A stretch of 64,000 nt of DNA from Ambrosia x helenae (Eukaryota; Streptophyta; Magnoliopsida; Asterales; Asteraceae), in NCBI GenBank assembly GCA_030844895.1, contig CM061231.1, positions 90,120,706-90,184,705 of the forward strand, read 5' to 3'. A program made the translations under genes and the position numbers. Positions within the stretch are counted from its first letter, which is position 1. Every line of letters begins with the position of its first letter. A model generated the notes under the pieces. It did no database searches, was not told where the DNA came from, and saw only the letters and a list, made by a program, of their open reading frames with translations. Of the stretch, positions 32,501-44,000 are shown piece after piece.

Positions 32501-34729
32501 ACGTTAAAAACGGACAAAATAACCAAAACTTGAAATTTTTGATTTTGAAATTCTACATTCGACCAGTCGAAGGTACGAATGTGAAAAATGGGGTTCGAAT
32601 GTGGAATTTAAGGTTCGAATGTGAAAATCAGTATTTAAAAATGTACATTCGACCAATCAGTTCCACTTTCGACCGTTTGAACATCTACATTCGACCAAAA
32701 AGCCACTTTCGACCATTTAGAATTGAGCGAATGAGACTGTTCATCTTCTCAAATTGTAGATTTTGATTCAAAGTGTTTTATCATGCCATTTTGATTTGAA
32801 AAGCATCGAGTATGGCCGATGAACTTTTCCCAATCATCAATTTTGATTATTAATCAGTGTTTATATGTTTTAACCTAAAATCTAGGGTTTGAAGCATGTT
32901 AAACATCAATTGATCAATCTATGTTATTTAAACCCTATATTTTTGTGTATTCTCCCCCTAAAACACTTAAACACTAAAACCTTAACATCAATTAACACAA
33001 TTATTGGTCAGAAAATAGTATTTGATTTAAGTTAGGGTTCGATCAAAAAATCGAAGATTCTGACTTTGTTTCTGAATGGATACCTGCAAATTATATGTTG
33101 AAATGATCAGTAAGAAACATAGAACACAATGATAAGATTTTAAAATCACAAGCAACAAGGTTCCTTTATCTCAGAAATTTAAAAAAAAAATTGAATAAGA
33201 GTCGAATGTGCAGATCAGGCTTATATAGGCTCCACATTCAACCAAACGACTAGGGCGAATGTGAAAATTCGTCCACCTTCGACCCTATTTAAAGGTTTGA
33301 ATGTAGACAAATGGTTCGAATGTAGACAAATGGTTTGAATGTGAAAATTTCATAAGAACACTCGCATTCGACCATTTGAAAGGTTCGAATGAGCAGCAAA
33401 AATTCCACATTCGACCTAACAAAGGGGTGAATGAAAATTGGAATTTTTGAAGTTTTTACCAAATCTCAAAATCGAGTCCCGTTCAATATGTTTCTCAACT
33501 TTTAAGCATCCGACATTCATTATTTATCATTTAAAGATGACAAAACTCAAATGGTCCATCAAGCTTTAGAAAATCACCATCAACCGCCATCAGTTATAAA
33601 AAATAAGATAGAAATGTAAAATCTTTTGGATTTTCTAAACTTTTTGTTAAAACACACCTAAAATCTTTATGAGTTTTGTCTTTTTAACGAGAAAAGTAAA
33701 ATGCAGAAATGTAAAGATAAAGCAGTAAATGTTTTGTGATTTCCGGTAAGAGGATCATATCAGTTTTTGAGAAATATGATCACACCGTTGATCTTTTGAT
33801 TTATTATCATTAAAGACAATGTGTGATCTGCCAACTGCTGATATTGTGATCCACATAAGCTCACATGCAGACTGTTGTGCAGTGCTTTAGACTGATAATG
33901 TTATTTATAGTATAAACTCAATTGTCTGTGGTTCCCACGCACACGACATACTCCAGTATCAAGAAGTAAATGCACAAAGACTCATTGTAACGCGTGATTA
34001 TGCTTATGTCATCTATAATTTTACAAGGTATGAGGCACAGAGGTATACAGGTCAGCAAATCAACGCTACAAAGTAACTTGTGCACTCTACCAGATTGAGG
34101 GCTGATATCAATCATGGTTTGCATCAATGATTGGATACGATGCATTAGATAATCTTTGATTATCGTCATACATTGAAAGTTCCTCAATTCGGTAACTTTA
34201 GGATTTGGCTTTACAGCTCTTTTATAAAGACACCCTATCTGATCTAGGTCTGTAATGACTTAAAGCAGAAGATCAGAGAGGCTATCCCTAGATAACTAAT
34301 AACATAACGACCCGAAACCTCCGAATTTTGTACAAATACCCTATCAAATGAAATTACGGTACTAAGACCATATGCCCATGAGGAGTTCATCCACACAACC
34401 ATTCGTTTGATATGTATGTATCAGGCACGCAGTAATAGGTCTACAAAGCCTATCAACACATTACACAGACTCAAACACACGCCTTATATTGCATTACACT
34501 TCTTTAGCATGTGTCAGATCCCCACTGATGTACTATCATTTCCCCTTTTTCTCCTGGAAATCATTTTGGGTTTTCTAATTTTTATGGGTTTTTGAATTTT
34601 TCGAATGTTTTTGGTTTTTCTGAAAATAAACTCTCCCTAAAATGAAAAACATATTTTTTTTTTGGGTTTTTGTATTTTTCTGAAAAACAATAAAAACTAA
34701 AACTAAAAAGCGATAAACCGAGGTGATGA
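32501..34729 (-). other. B1 pol-ORF3 spacer with TTCGACC motif clusters and internal polypurine tract
   Basis: No gene. Motif clusters lie at 32553-32730 and 33200-33440. An internal polypurine tract (minus TTTTAGGGGGAGAA around 32951-32964) and a candidate exon edge TTTGCAG|GTATCC (near 33082-33092, minus) are conserved in B copy 2. Short ORFs here (such as 33918-34187) lack motifs. Confidence 0.65.
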
Positions 34730-36714
34730 TCAGTCTTGTTTTTCTTTTATACCGTTAGCTTTTAAAAGATATTCAAATCTTGATTTATCAAAAGCTTTGG
34801 TAAAAAGATCTGCACGTTGATAGTCAGTGTGGATTTTGACCATATCGATCAACTCTTTTGCATAACAATCATGGATAAAATGATATTTGATCCAGATATG
34901 CTTAGCTTTCGAGTGATTGACTAAATCTTTTATTAATGCAATTGCAGCCTCATTATCACAGTAAATAGGGGTTTTAAGAAATTGCAAATCGTAGTCCACC
35001 ATCTGTTGTTGTATCCAGAGAACTTGTGAGCAACAGCTTGATGCTGAAACGTATTCTGCTTCACATGTGGATAAGGCGACTGCAGTTTGTTTCTTGCATT
35101 GCCAGGTCACAAGCCTGCTCCCCATAAACTGGCATCCAGCCATTGTGGATTTGCTGTCTTTATCACAGCCTCCCCAATCTGCAACACTAAAAGCAATTAA
35201 GTCAAAATTATCATCATTAGGGTACCATAGTCCTCTCGACGGACAACCCTTCAGATATCAAAGGATACGTTTGACAGCTACAAGATGACTCTGTTTAGGC
35301 TTCGATTGATAACGTGCACAAAGACATGTGGCGAACATTATGTCTGGTCTGGAAGCGGTGAGGTACATCAGAGATCCGAAGATTGCACTGTATGTAAAAG
35401 GATCAGTTAATTCCCCCTTAGCGTCAACACCAATCCCGTGATTAGGTTGTATCGGGGTATCCATCGGCTTCGAATCATCCATCTGGAATCGGTTCAAGAC
35501 TTCAGAAACGTATTTGGTCTGGTGAATAAAGATCCTCGTTGGTCTTTGATGCACCTGCAAGCCTAGGAAAAACTGCATCTCTCCCATCGCACTCATTTCG
35601 AACTTTTCCTGCATAACTTTTTCGAATTCTCTGCATAAAAGTTCATTAGTAGATCCAAAAATAATGTCATCAACATAAATTTGCATAAGAAGCAAGTCAT
35701 CTCCTGTTCATTTTGTGAACAGTGTGCAATCTACCAAACCTTGTTTAAATCCTTTGGATAGAAGATACGTGCTCAGCTCCTCATACCATTGTCTTGGAGC
35801 CTGGTGCAATCCATAGAGAGCTTTGTTTAGAACGTAGACCTTATCCCGATGAATAGGATCCTCAAAGCCCGGTGGTTGACCTACGTAAACTTCTTCCTTG
35901 ACCACACCATAAAGAAACGCACATTTAACATCCATTTGATACACCTTGAATTTCTTGTAAGATGCAAACGCTAGAAACATGCGGATAGCTTCTAAGCGTG
36001 CAACCGGTGCATAAATCTCGTTATAATCGATTCCTTCCACTTGATGAAAGCCTTGTACGACCAATCGAGCTTTGTTCCTAACAATCACTCCTCTATCATC
36101 CTTCTTACATTTAAACACCCATTTAGTTCCTGTCTTTTTCCGTCCTGGAGGTAAATCTGTCAGTATCCACACTCCCAATTTTCGGAAGGTAATAACTCCT
36201 CTTGCATAGCCTCTACCCAAGCGCCATCCAAAAGAGCATCCTTGTATATCCGCGGCTCGACCTGCGAAACATAACAAGCAAATGACCATTCATTTTGAAA
36301 ACCTGGTTTTTGAATTTTGGCATATAAAGCAAGAGCTCCAAGATTTTCTGGTGAGTTAGCATTCCTCAGTTGACCTCTCGTCATCACACTGCTACCCGGA
36401 TCACCAATAACCTGCTCGAGCGGATGAATCTGATGTATCCGAGATTCTGGATAATCAGGTACTTGCACTCCCGTCTGAGTAGTCAAATTCTCTGTCGAAT
36501 CCAGATCATTACCTAAGTTTAATAATGAAGCACCATTTGGATTTGGGTTCACTGGAGGTGTCTCTGTAGCAATATCTGGAACAACTTCACTTGTAACATC
36601 ATCGTCATCTTCAGATTCCGATGAATTAAGAGTTGTGGAAGCTTCCTGAAATACCTCTTCTTCTGGTGTAGGAGCATTAGTATCATTAGAAGCTGTTTAG
36701 GGTTTACGGTGATT
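34730..36714 (-). pseudogene. pol: B1 pol, RT and RNase H part
   Basis: Read downward from 36714: Ser/Asp-rich linker, then RT (ILTDLPPGRKKTGTKWVFK; ARLVVQGFHQVEGIDYNEI; QMDVKCAFLYG), the catalytic YVDD at 35666-35677, the MGEMQFFLGLQVHQ block and RNase H (SLMYLTASRPDIMFATC; STCEAEY; AKHIWIKYHFIHDCY), ending IKEKQD with TGA at 34730-34732. Breaks: a frame change near 36165-36290, a stop at 35705-35707 and a TGA at 35258 in place of Arg. Its 5' continuation (integrase) is at 53844-55061 on the far side of A2. Confidence 0.85.
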
Positions 36715-36719
36715 GGACA

Positions 36720-37413
36720 TGTTGGATCAGTATTAAGCTGCTCTTATATTTGAACTTGCTAGTTGACACTTAAGTGTTTAGCAAGTTCTTGGTGAGTGTT
36801 AGCACAGCGGAATGTTCATAAGTTTATAGCTACACTTTGTCAACAGGAGTTATTACTCCCCCTGGAATCAAGAACTAATAAATGAAAAGTGTTTATTGAG
36901 AATCTAAGTATTGAATGAGAATGAATTACTTTGAGAGATTCTCAGTAAACACGAAATGGAAATAACAATAATAAGTGTTGAAGGATTTCTTGTATTAAAA
37001 TCAATGTCTAAAACAGAAGGATGAATCCTTCTATTTATAGACTTTACAAATACATGAACCTTGCCAAAAAGCAAGTTCAGAAACAAGTTGCAACAAGTTG
37101 CAGTCTTGGAACTTGTACATAAAGCAAAAAGAAATACTAAAGTATTAAACTACTGATATACAAGGGCGGTGGAAAAGATCTTCTTTAAGTACTGATGAAT
37201 GACAAACTACTGATGAGTAGTTTGTCTTCAGCAGTTCTTCAGTTGAAGTGTCTGGTTTGAACTTCTGATGACTTCTTCTTCAGTACTTCTGAATCTCTTC
37301 TTCAGCAGTTTGATTCCTTGTCTTCAGCAGTTCCATACTTAGAGTATTTTGACAGAAAGTGAATTAGACTAAGGTTTGCAAAAGTGGTTTCACCAATCCT
37401 TTTTGTCCTAACA
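36720..37413 (-). repeat. A2 3' LTR (694 bp)
   Basis: Minus TGTTAGGACAAAAAGG to CTGATCCAACA. It has a TATAAATA box (37032-37039), an internal polypurine-like AGGGGGAGT (36855-36864) and dense CTTCAGCAGTT-type motifs at 37170-37345. Confidence 0.88.
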
Positions 37414-37454
37414 ATCTCCCCCTGGATTGATGAAGCCAAAACCTTACTAATTCC

Positions 37455-37765
37455 TTATTGTTCCTTTCTGTCCTTCACAATTTTCCATATTCCTTTGAAC
37501 ATGGAATTCTTGAGTTGGTTGAGTTGATCATCAGTAAGAGACCCTTGTCTTGGTTCCAAGTGTTGGATTGTAAGCAGGTCTTTGGTTGATAGTTCCTTCA
37601 GTTCTTTCATCGACCTATATTCCCTGCTTGTTTGATCTCTTCTAGTCACAAGTACTGAGTTGTTATCAGTAAAGGGCCATCTGATGACTGGTACTTTAGA
37701 CTTGTCAAAGTCTGCAGTGTAGGGAACCATGGTGGTACCCTGGGTTTCTCCTGAGTGTTGAATGT
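37455..37765 (-). pseudogene. A2 ORF3, C-terminal fragment left of A1
   Basis: Continues ORF3 after the A1 insertion point: QHSGETQGTTMVPY at the insertion edge, then RWPFTDNNSVLVTRRD and DLLTIQHLEPRQGSL, ending at a natural stop at 37455. It closely matches the last 100 residues of A1 ORF3. Residues 37766-37877 of the open frame belong to the A1 LTR and are not part of the gene. Confidence 0.85.
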
Positions 37766-38335
37766 TGTTAGGACAAAGAGACAAGTTCACTTCAGAAGTA
37801 CTGAAGACAAAACTACTCTTCAGTAGTTGTCCTTCATCAGCACTTAGGAGAAGATATTTCCCACCGCCTTTTTGCATCAGTAGTTTGTTGTTTAATATTA
37901 CTTTTAGCTTTATTTGTTTCTTTCAATGTTGCAACTTGTGCAACTTGTAACTGGAGTTTCTGTGCTTGCTTTTTTGGCAAGATACATGCATGTAATCGTC
38001 TATAAATAGAAGGCTTCAACCTTCTATTTTAGACATTGATTTTTAACAGAAAAATCCTTCAAACACTCTCATTGTTATATTCCATTTCTGTATTTATTGT
38101 GAATCTCTCTAAGTATCTAATTCTCATTTACAACTTAGATTCATAATAAATACTTTGTCATTTATTTAGTTTCAAACATCAAGGGGGAGTTACAACTCTG
38201 CCTTTGCATAAAAAGTGTTGCTTTAACTTATAACATTCCGCTGTGCTTATAATCTGATTTACAAGGACTTGCTAAACACTTAAGTGTCAAGATAGCAAGT
38301 TCTTACTTAGCAAACAAGAGCAAACTGATCCAACA
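37766..38335 (+). repeat. A1 5' LTR (570 bp, internal 149 bp deletion)
   Basis: TGTTAGGACAAAGAG is followed directly by ACAAGTTCACTTC; in the 3' LTR 149 bp (48708-48856) lie between. The rest appears identical. TATAAATA at 38001-38008, a polypurine-like AAGGGGGAGT at 38181-38190 and terminal CTGATCCAACA. Confidence 0.93.
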
Positions 38336-38337
38336 AT

Positions 38338-38349
38338 TGGTATCAGAGC
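38338..38349 (+). promoter_or_regulatory. A1 primer binding site (tRNA initiator Met)
   Basis: TGGTATCAGAGC begins two bases after the LTR end. Confidence 0.92.
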
Positions 38350-38496
38350 ATTGGTTTATCTGATCACATATCAATCTAACAAATTGAGAATCAGACACAA
38401 AGCTCTTATTGATACTCAATAAAAAGATCAAAAGTTCACTTTTTATCAATATCCATCACTTAAAAGAGTCATCAGACAAATCTATACTCTTTAAAA

Positions 38497-40512
38497 ATGG
38501 ATCCACATAATACTGGTTCTGCCACCAAACCTGCCATGCTTGTGAGAAATGAGTACAATATATGGCAGAAAAGAATGGCACATACCTTGTCACAAACCAA
38601 CACAGGTTGTTGGAGATCTGTGATATATGGTCCACACAAACCAGTAAACATAAATCTTGAAACTAAAGAAGGGATTCCTAAGGATCCCAAAGACTATACA
38701 GATGAGGATTTCCTAAAACTTGAGCTAGATGCTAAGGCATTCTCTATGTTGGCAATGGCTCTCCCAAATGAAATATACTCTGGCCTTTTACATTGTGAAA
38801 GTGCCAAAGAACTTTGGGACTGTCTTAAAGAACAGTTTGGAGGAACTGAAGAGGTGATTGCCAACACCAGAGAAATTTTGGCTCAACAATATGAAACATT
38901 TGCTTATATTAATGGGGAAACTTTGACACAACAATTTGAAAGATTCTCCTCATTAATCTCTGAGCTAAAGTTAAATGGTCAGACCTATACAACAGTATCT
39001 ATGTTACATAGATTTTTAAGGTCTCTACCTGACAAATGGGAAACTTACTCCATTGTCTTAAGATCCTCACCAGATTTTAGCTCCCTCACTCTTACAAAAC
39101 TCCATGGGAGATTACTCACTTTTGAGAGAGAAATCGATCAAAAGAAGAAATTACAAACTTCTGGTAAAACTGCTGATGACTACCTACCAGGTAGTACAGC
39201 ACTTTTGGGACAAGATTCACCAACTTGTTCCTATGGATCTTATGACAATATTGACATAACCACTGGGATCTCATCAGAAAGATCTTTCCCAGGTTATGAC
39301 AATGATGACCAAAGTCAAACTGCTGATAATCTATGTTTTATCATGGATGATTTGAAAAATTTTAGCAGTGATGACTTGGAAGAAATGGACATACTACACC
39401 AACTGGCCATGCTAAGCATTAAAACTAACAAGTTTTATAAAAGGTCAGGAAGGAAATTTCCAGGATTGACCAGTAATACAAAAATTGGTTTTGACAAATC
39501 TAAACTGAGATGTCACAAGTGTCAGAAGTTGGGACACTTTGCTAGAGAGTGTAGAAGCTCTAGCTTTAACCAATCACAATCTGGAAATAACTATAACCCC
39601 AATTATAATAGGAACAATGGAACTCAAGGGAGTGCTCATTTTGTACAGGCACAAGCTCCTCAACAGCAATATATGCCTCAAGTACAATATGTTCAAGTGC
39701 CTGCTCAACAGATGCAGAGCCAACAATCAATCCCTCCCTTTCCAGCTGCTCAACTTCCTCCACAGCCTCAACAACCCCCTCAACAAAGCCTCTTTACCTC
39801 GGGGTATGTTGACTGGAGCAGTCTCCCTTATGACACCACAGAGTGTAATCCTGATGCAGACAACAAAGTGTTTGACATCAACTGGGGAGAACCAGACAAT
39901 GGCAGAAAGAACTTTGCCTTAATGGCATTTGAAGGCTGTACCTCAAAATCTGCATTGTCTCAGGTATCAAAAGAATCTTTGACAAAACTTTGTTCAAACT
40001 CTTGCAAAGAAACTTTTGCTCTCATAAGAGAGACAAACGTGCACCTACAAGGCAAAGCCAATGATTTAGAAAGAAAATACACACAGATAAAATGTGATTT
40101 AGAAAGAAAACTGTGTGCTAAAACAAAAGAGGTTTCTAAATTAACTGACTCTGCTATTGAAACCCAAGCACAAATCAAAATGATGCTAAATGACCTGGGA
40201 GATGTCAGACAAGAGCTTGCTGACACCAGGATCACTTGTGAAAAATGGGTTGAATCTTGTAGGGGGTATCAACTACTGCTAAACAAACAAAGTGCTTCAA
40301 ATGTTAAGTTTGGCATAGGATACCATCATGTTGAAACACCAACAGATTTTTCTCCCAAAACTACTGAAGATGGGAGAAGAATTGTTTCAAATGAAACTTC
40401 TGAAGGGAAAGAATGCACATCTTTCCATGAAAACTTTCTAAACAGAAATCCTGGCATTTTTAAAGAAAGTACTTCAGAAGTATTTACAAAAACTGACAAC
40501 AAACATCAGTAG
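38497..40512 (+). CDS. gag: A1 Gag polyprotein
   Basis: 671 residues starting MDPHNTGSATKPAMLVRNEY, the first ATG after the primer site. The first 220 residues are a copia gag (UBN2-type) core: YNIWQKRMAHTLS, ALPNEIYSGLLHCESAKELW and LRSLPDKWETYSIVL. A zinc knuckle CHKCQKLGHFAREC (about 339-352, C-X2-C-X4-H-X4-C) would bind element RNA. A Gln/Pro-rich region (380-430) and a predicted coiled coil (about 500-590, LERKYTQIKCDLERKL) follow, as in Sirevirus gags. The stop TAG at 40510 is followed in the -1 frame by a segment with a second knuckle. It would assemble the virus-like particle in the cytoplasm. Intact and probably functional. Confidence 0.92.
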   Translation: MDPHNTGSATKPAMLVRNEYNIWQKRMAHTLSQTNTGCWRSVIYGPHKPVNINLETKEGIPKDPKDYTDEDFLKLELDAKAFSMLAMALPNEIYSGLLHCESAKELWDCLKEQFGGTEEVIANTREILAQQYETFAYINGETLTQQFERFSSLISELKLNGQTYTTVSMLHRFLRSLPDKWETYSIVLRSSPDFSSLTLTKLHGRLLTFEREIDQKKKLQTSGKTADDYLPGSTALLGQDSPTCSYGSYDNIDITTGISSERSFPGYDNDDQSQTADNLCFIMDDLKNFSSDDLEEMDILHQLAMLSIKTNKFYKRSGRKFPGLTSNTKIGFDKSKLRCHKCQKLGHFARECRSSSFNQSQSGNNYNPNYNRNNGTQGSAHFVQAQAPQQQYMPQVQYVQVPAQQMQSQQSIPPFPAAQLPPQPQQPPQQSLFTSGYVDWSSLPYDTTECNPDADNKVFDINWGEPDNGRKNFALMAFEGCTSKSALSQVSKESLTKLCSNSCKETFALIRETNVHLQGKANDLERKYTQIKCDLERKLCAKTKEVSKLTDSAIETQAQIKMMLNDLGDVRQELADTRITCEKWVESCRGYQLLLNKQSASNVKFGIGYHHVETPTDFSPKTTEDGRRIVSNETSEGKECTSFHENFLNRNPGIFKESTSEVFTKTDNKHQ

Positions 40513-40514
40513 TT

Positions 40515-41072
40515 TCATCTACTTCAGGAGTTGAGACCCTGAAAACTACTGATGAGCAAAATCTTTTCACAACTGTCAGAAATTTGCCTTCTGATCAAAA
40601 ACTTAAGGCAAAAGAATGTGAAATTTGTGGCCTGTTCAACCACAAAACTGAATTTTGTAGATACAGAAAAGGAATTCAGTTCAATCAAAAATTTAAACAA
40701 CAGGTTGTGGGAAATCAAATCAGAAATGATTATGAAAAAGTCTTTAAACCCAAGAAACAACAGCCTGAAAACACCTTTTCTCAGAAAAAGATAAAATCTC
40801 AACCAAAATCTTTTTCTCAAAATTCCTTGTCAGTTGTTAGACCAGAATCATCAGCAGTTTCACAAACTGCTGAGATTCAAAATCTAAAGAACATGGTAGA
40901 ACTACTGATGACCAAGGTTGATGGTGGTCCTAAAAAGGATACCACCATGGTTCTTCATGAAAAATCCATTGCCAAAAAGACATGGATTTCTCAACCTGGT
41001 CAAGAACAAACTGTAACTGTTCTCAAGAGCAAACCCAAAGCCAAACAGGCTTGGGTTTCCAAATCTAACTAA
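40515..41072 (+). CDS. A1 gag-pol linker with second zinc knuckle
   Basis: The frame is -1 relative to gag and open from before the gag stop. There is no obvious own start. It carries CEICGLFNHKTEFC (C-X2-C-X4-H-X4-C, near 40617-40660) and a Lys/Gln/Ser-rich tail with AEIQNLKNMVELLMTKV. TAA at 41070. B1 has the same second knuckle between gag and pol (CFKCGERGHLLAHC, near 55690). Expression would require a -1 shift, splicing or an earlier single-base loss. I see no classic slippery heptamer at the gag stop. Confidence 0.6.
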   Translation, partial: SSTSGVETLKTTDEQNLFTTVRNLPSDQKLKAKECEICGLFNHKTEFCRYRKGIQFNQKFKQQVVGNQIRNDYEKVFKPKKQQPENTFSQKKIKSQPKSFSQNSLSVVRPESSAVSQTAEIQNLKNMVELLMTKVDGGPKKDTTMVLHEKSIAKKTWISQPGQEQTVTVLKSKPKAKQAWVSKSN

Positions 41073-41083
41073 TTTGCTTTTAT

Positions 41084-44000
41084 GTGCAGAGAGTTTCCAG
41101 GGGCTTAAACAGCATATGGTATGTTGATAGTGGAGGCTCTATGCACATGACTGGATGCAGATACCTGATAAACAACTTTATCAGCCAAAGAGAAGGATCT
41201 GTGTCCTTTGGGAACAATGCTAAGGGATATGTGCTAGGACATGGCAATGTCTCCTCTGGCAAAATACAGTTTGACAAGGTCAATCTGGTGGAAAATCTTG
41301 AATACAACTTGCTGAGCGTGTCACAAATGTGTGATAAAGGATATTCTTCCTTTTTCACAAAGACAGCTTGCAAGATCATCTCACCAGAAGGCCAGAAGTT
41401 GATTGAGAAGATTATAGAAGATCATACTTTGCTGATTGCCAAAAGATGTGGCAATGTCTATGCAGTGGACATTGAGAAAGACAAAGTATTGAACAACACT
41501 GCCTGTTTCTTCTCAAGGGCATCAACTTCAGAAACAGATCTCTGGCACAGGAGACTTGGCCATGTGAACTTTAAAACCATAAATAAAGTCACAAAAATGG
41601 GCTTGGTCAGAGGTCTACCTTTGAAAGTATACCAGTGTCAAGAACACTGTGTATCCTGTTTAAAGGGAAAACAACATAAGTCCTCCTATAAGTCTATTGA
41701 AGAATCAAAAACAACTGCATGTCTTCAACTACTCCATATGGACTTATTTGGACCTGTCAAGATTATGAGCCTTGGTAAAAAGAAGTACTGCTTAGTCATC
41801 ATTGATGACTACTCAAGATTCACATGGGTATTCTTCTTATTTTCCAAGGATGAGGCTGCTGAAATCATCAAGTTCTTCATTCTACAAGTAGAGAAACAAT
41901 ATTCTCTATCTGTCAAAACCATTAGAAGTGACAATGGGACAGAGTTCAGGAACAAAACTCTGGATGAATTCTGTTTGTCTAAAGGGATTATTAGACAATA
42001 CAGTGTTCCCAGAACTCCTGAACAAAATGGTGTAGTAGAAAGGAAGAACAGAACATTGATAGAGGGAGCAAGAACAATGTTAGCTGATTCTGGACTGCCA
42101 TTGTACTTTTGGGCAGAAGCAGTTAACACAGCATGTTATGTTCAGAATAGAGTTCTTGTGGTCAAGAGACATTCCAAGACTACCTATGAAGTTCTTCATG
42201 GCATGAAGCCCCTTATCTCCTTTTTCAGGGCTTTTGGATGTCAATGTTTCATCTTGAACATCAAGGAATCTATCTCAAAGTTTGCTGCCAAAGTTGACTC
42301 AGGTTACTTTCTTGGTTACTCTTCAACTAGAAAAGCCTACAAGGTTTTTAATTCTCACACCAGGATAGTAGAAGAAACATTGAATGTCAAGTTCAATGAG
42401 TCAAAACACACTCTTATTCCAGCACATCCTGCTGAACTCTTTGACCTTGACAACTTTCACTTTGGACCTGAAAAGGCTGTTACTTCTTCCAAACCTACTT
42501 ATTATGGTGATCAAAGGTTTGAAGATGAGGATCCTGCACCATGGACTCCTCAAACAGTCATTAAGTCAACTACAACACCATCAGAAGTTTTTCAAACTTC
42601 TGATCAAACAAATACTGAAGGCCAAACTCAAACATCTGCTTCAGCACCTGCAACTACTGAAGAAGCTGCAACTGCTGAACCAGATATCATAGACCTCAGT
42701 AGTTTGTTTGAAGAACAAGAGCCACCAACACCTGTCAGTGGTTTACAACACCTGATTGAACACAGAGATCATCAACTTGATCAAATCATGGGTGATATAG
42801 CAACAGGTGTTCTGACCAGAAACCAGCTCTCCAACTTTTGCCTATTCTCAGCATTTATTTCACAGTTGGAACCAAAGAAGTACCAGGAAGCCCTCAAAGA
42901 CAATAATTGGGTGCAGGCTATGCAAGATGAACTACTACAGTTCAACAAGCAACAGGTCTGGGAAATCTGTCCCTTACCTCAAAACAAGCAACCAATTGGT
43001 ACAAGATGGGTTTTCAGGAACAAACAAGATGAAGCTGGTATGATAATCAAGAACAAGGCAAGACTGGTAGTTCAAGGGTACTCTCAAGAAGAGGGAATTG
43101 ACTATGATGAAACCTTTGCTCCAGTTGCAAGGCTTGAGGCCATCAGGTTATTTCTGGCCTATGCCATTTCCAACAAAATTAAAGTTTATCAAATGGATGT
43201 GAAAAGTGCATTTTTGTATGGTAAAATCAAGGAGGAGGTGTATGTCTGTCAGCCACCTGGGTTTGAGGATCCTTCTCATCCTGAGTGGGTGTACAGACTA
43301 GATAAAGCTCTTTATGGGCTCAAACAGGCTCCAAGAGCCTGGTATGATACACTCTCCACCTTTTTACTCAAAAATAACTTTACAAGAGGTGCCATTGATA
43401 AAACACTTTTCATTAAACATGTTGGAAATCATGTCTTACTTGTTCAAATTTATGTTGATGATATCATCTTTGGTTCAACAAACACAAAATTGTGTGATGA
43501 TTTTAAGAAACTCATGCAATCAAAATTTGAGATGAGTACCATGGGAGAACTGCAGTACTTTCTAGGACTGCAGATCAAACAACAAACAAATGGAACTTTT
43601 ATACATCAATCAAAATATGTTAAAGAATTATTGAACAAATTTTCTTTAAATGACTGTAAATCATGTTCCACTCCCATGACACCTATCACACAAGTTGAAC
43701 CTGATGATCAAGGAAAACAGGTTGATCAAACCATGTACAGATGCATGATAGGTTCCCTTTTATACTTAACTGCTTCTAGACCAGATATTATGTTTTCAAC
43801 ATGTGTCTGTGCTAGATATCAATCAGCACCAAGGGAATCACACCTTATTGCAGTCAAAAGAATTTTTAGATATCTGAAAGGAACTCCAACACTGGGAATT
43901 TGGTATCCTGCTTCAAGCAATACCAAGTTATCAGCTTTTTCAGATAGTGACTATGCAGGGTGTAAGATGACAAGAAAGTCAACATCTGGTGGTTGTCAAT

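Noticed and set aside
37837..38019. Identical 60-codon minus ORFs at 37837-38019 and 48913-49095
   Set aside because: Both lie in the same place of the A1 LTRs; identity reflects LTR duplication, not a gene.
40500..40512. Classic -1 frameshift site at the A1 gag stop
   Set aside because: The run of A (ACAAAAACT) does not form an X-XXY-YYZ heptamer in the gag frame.
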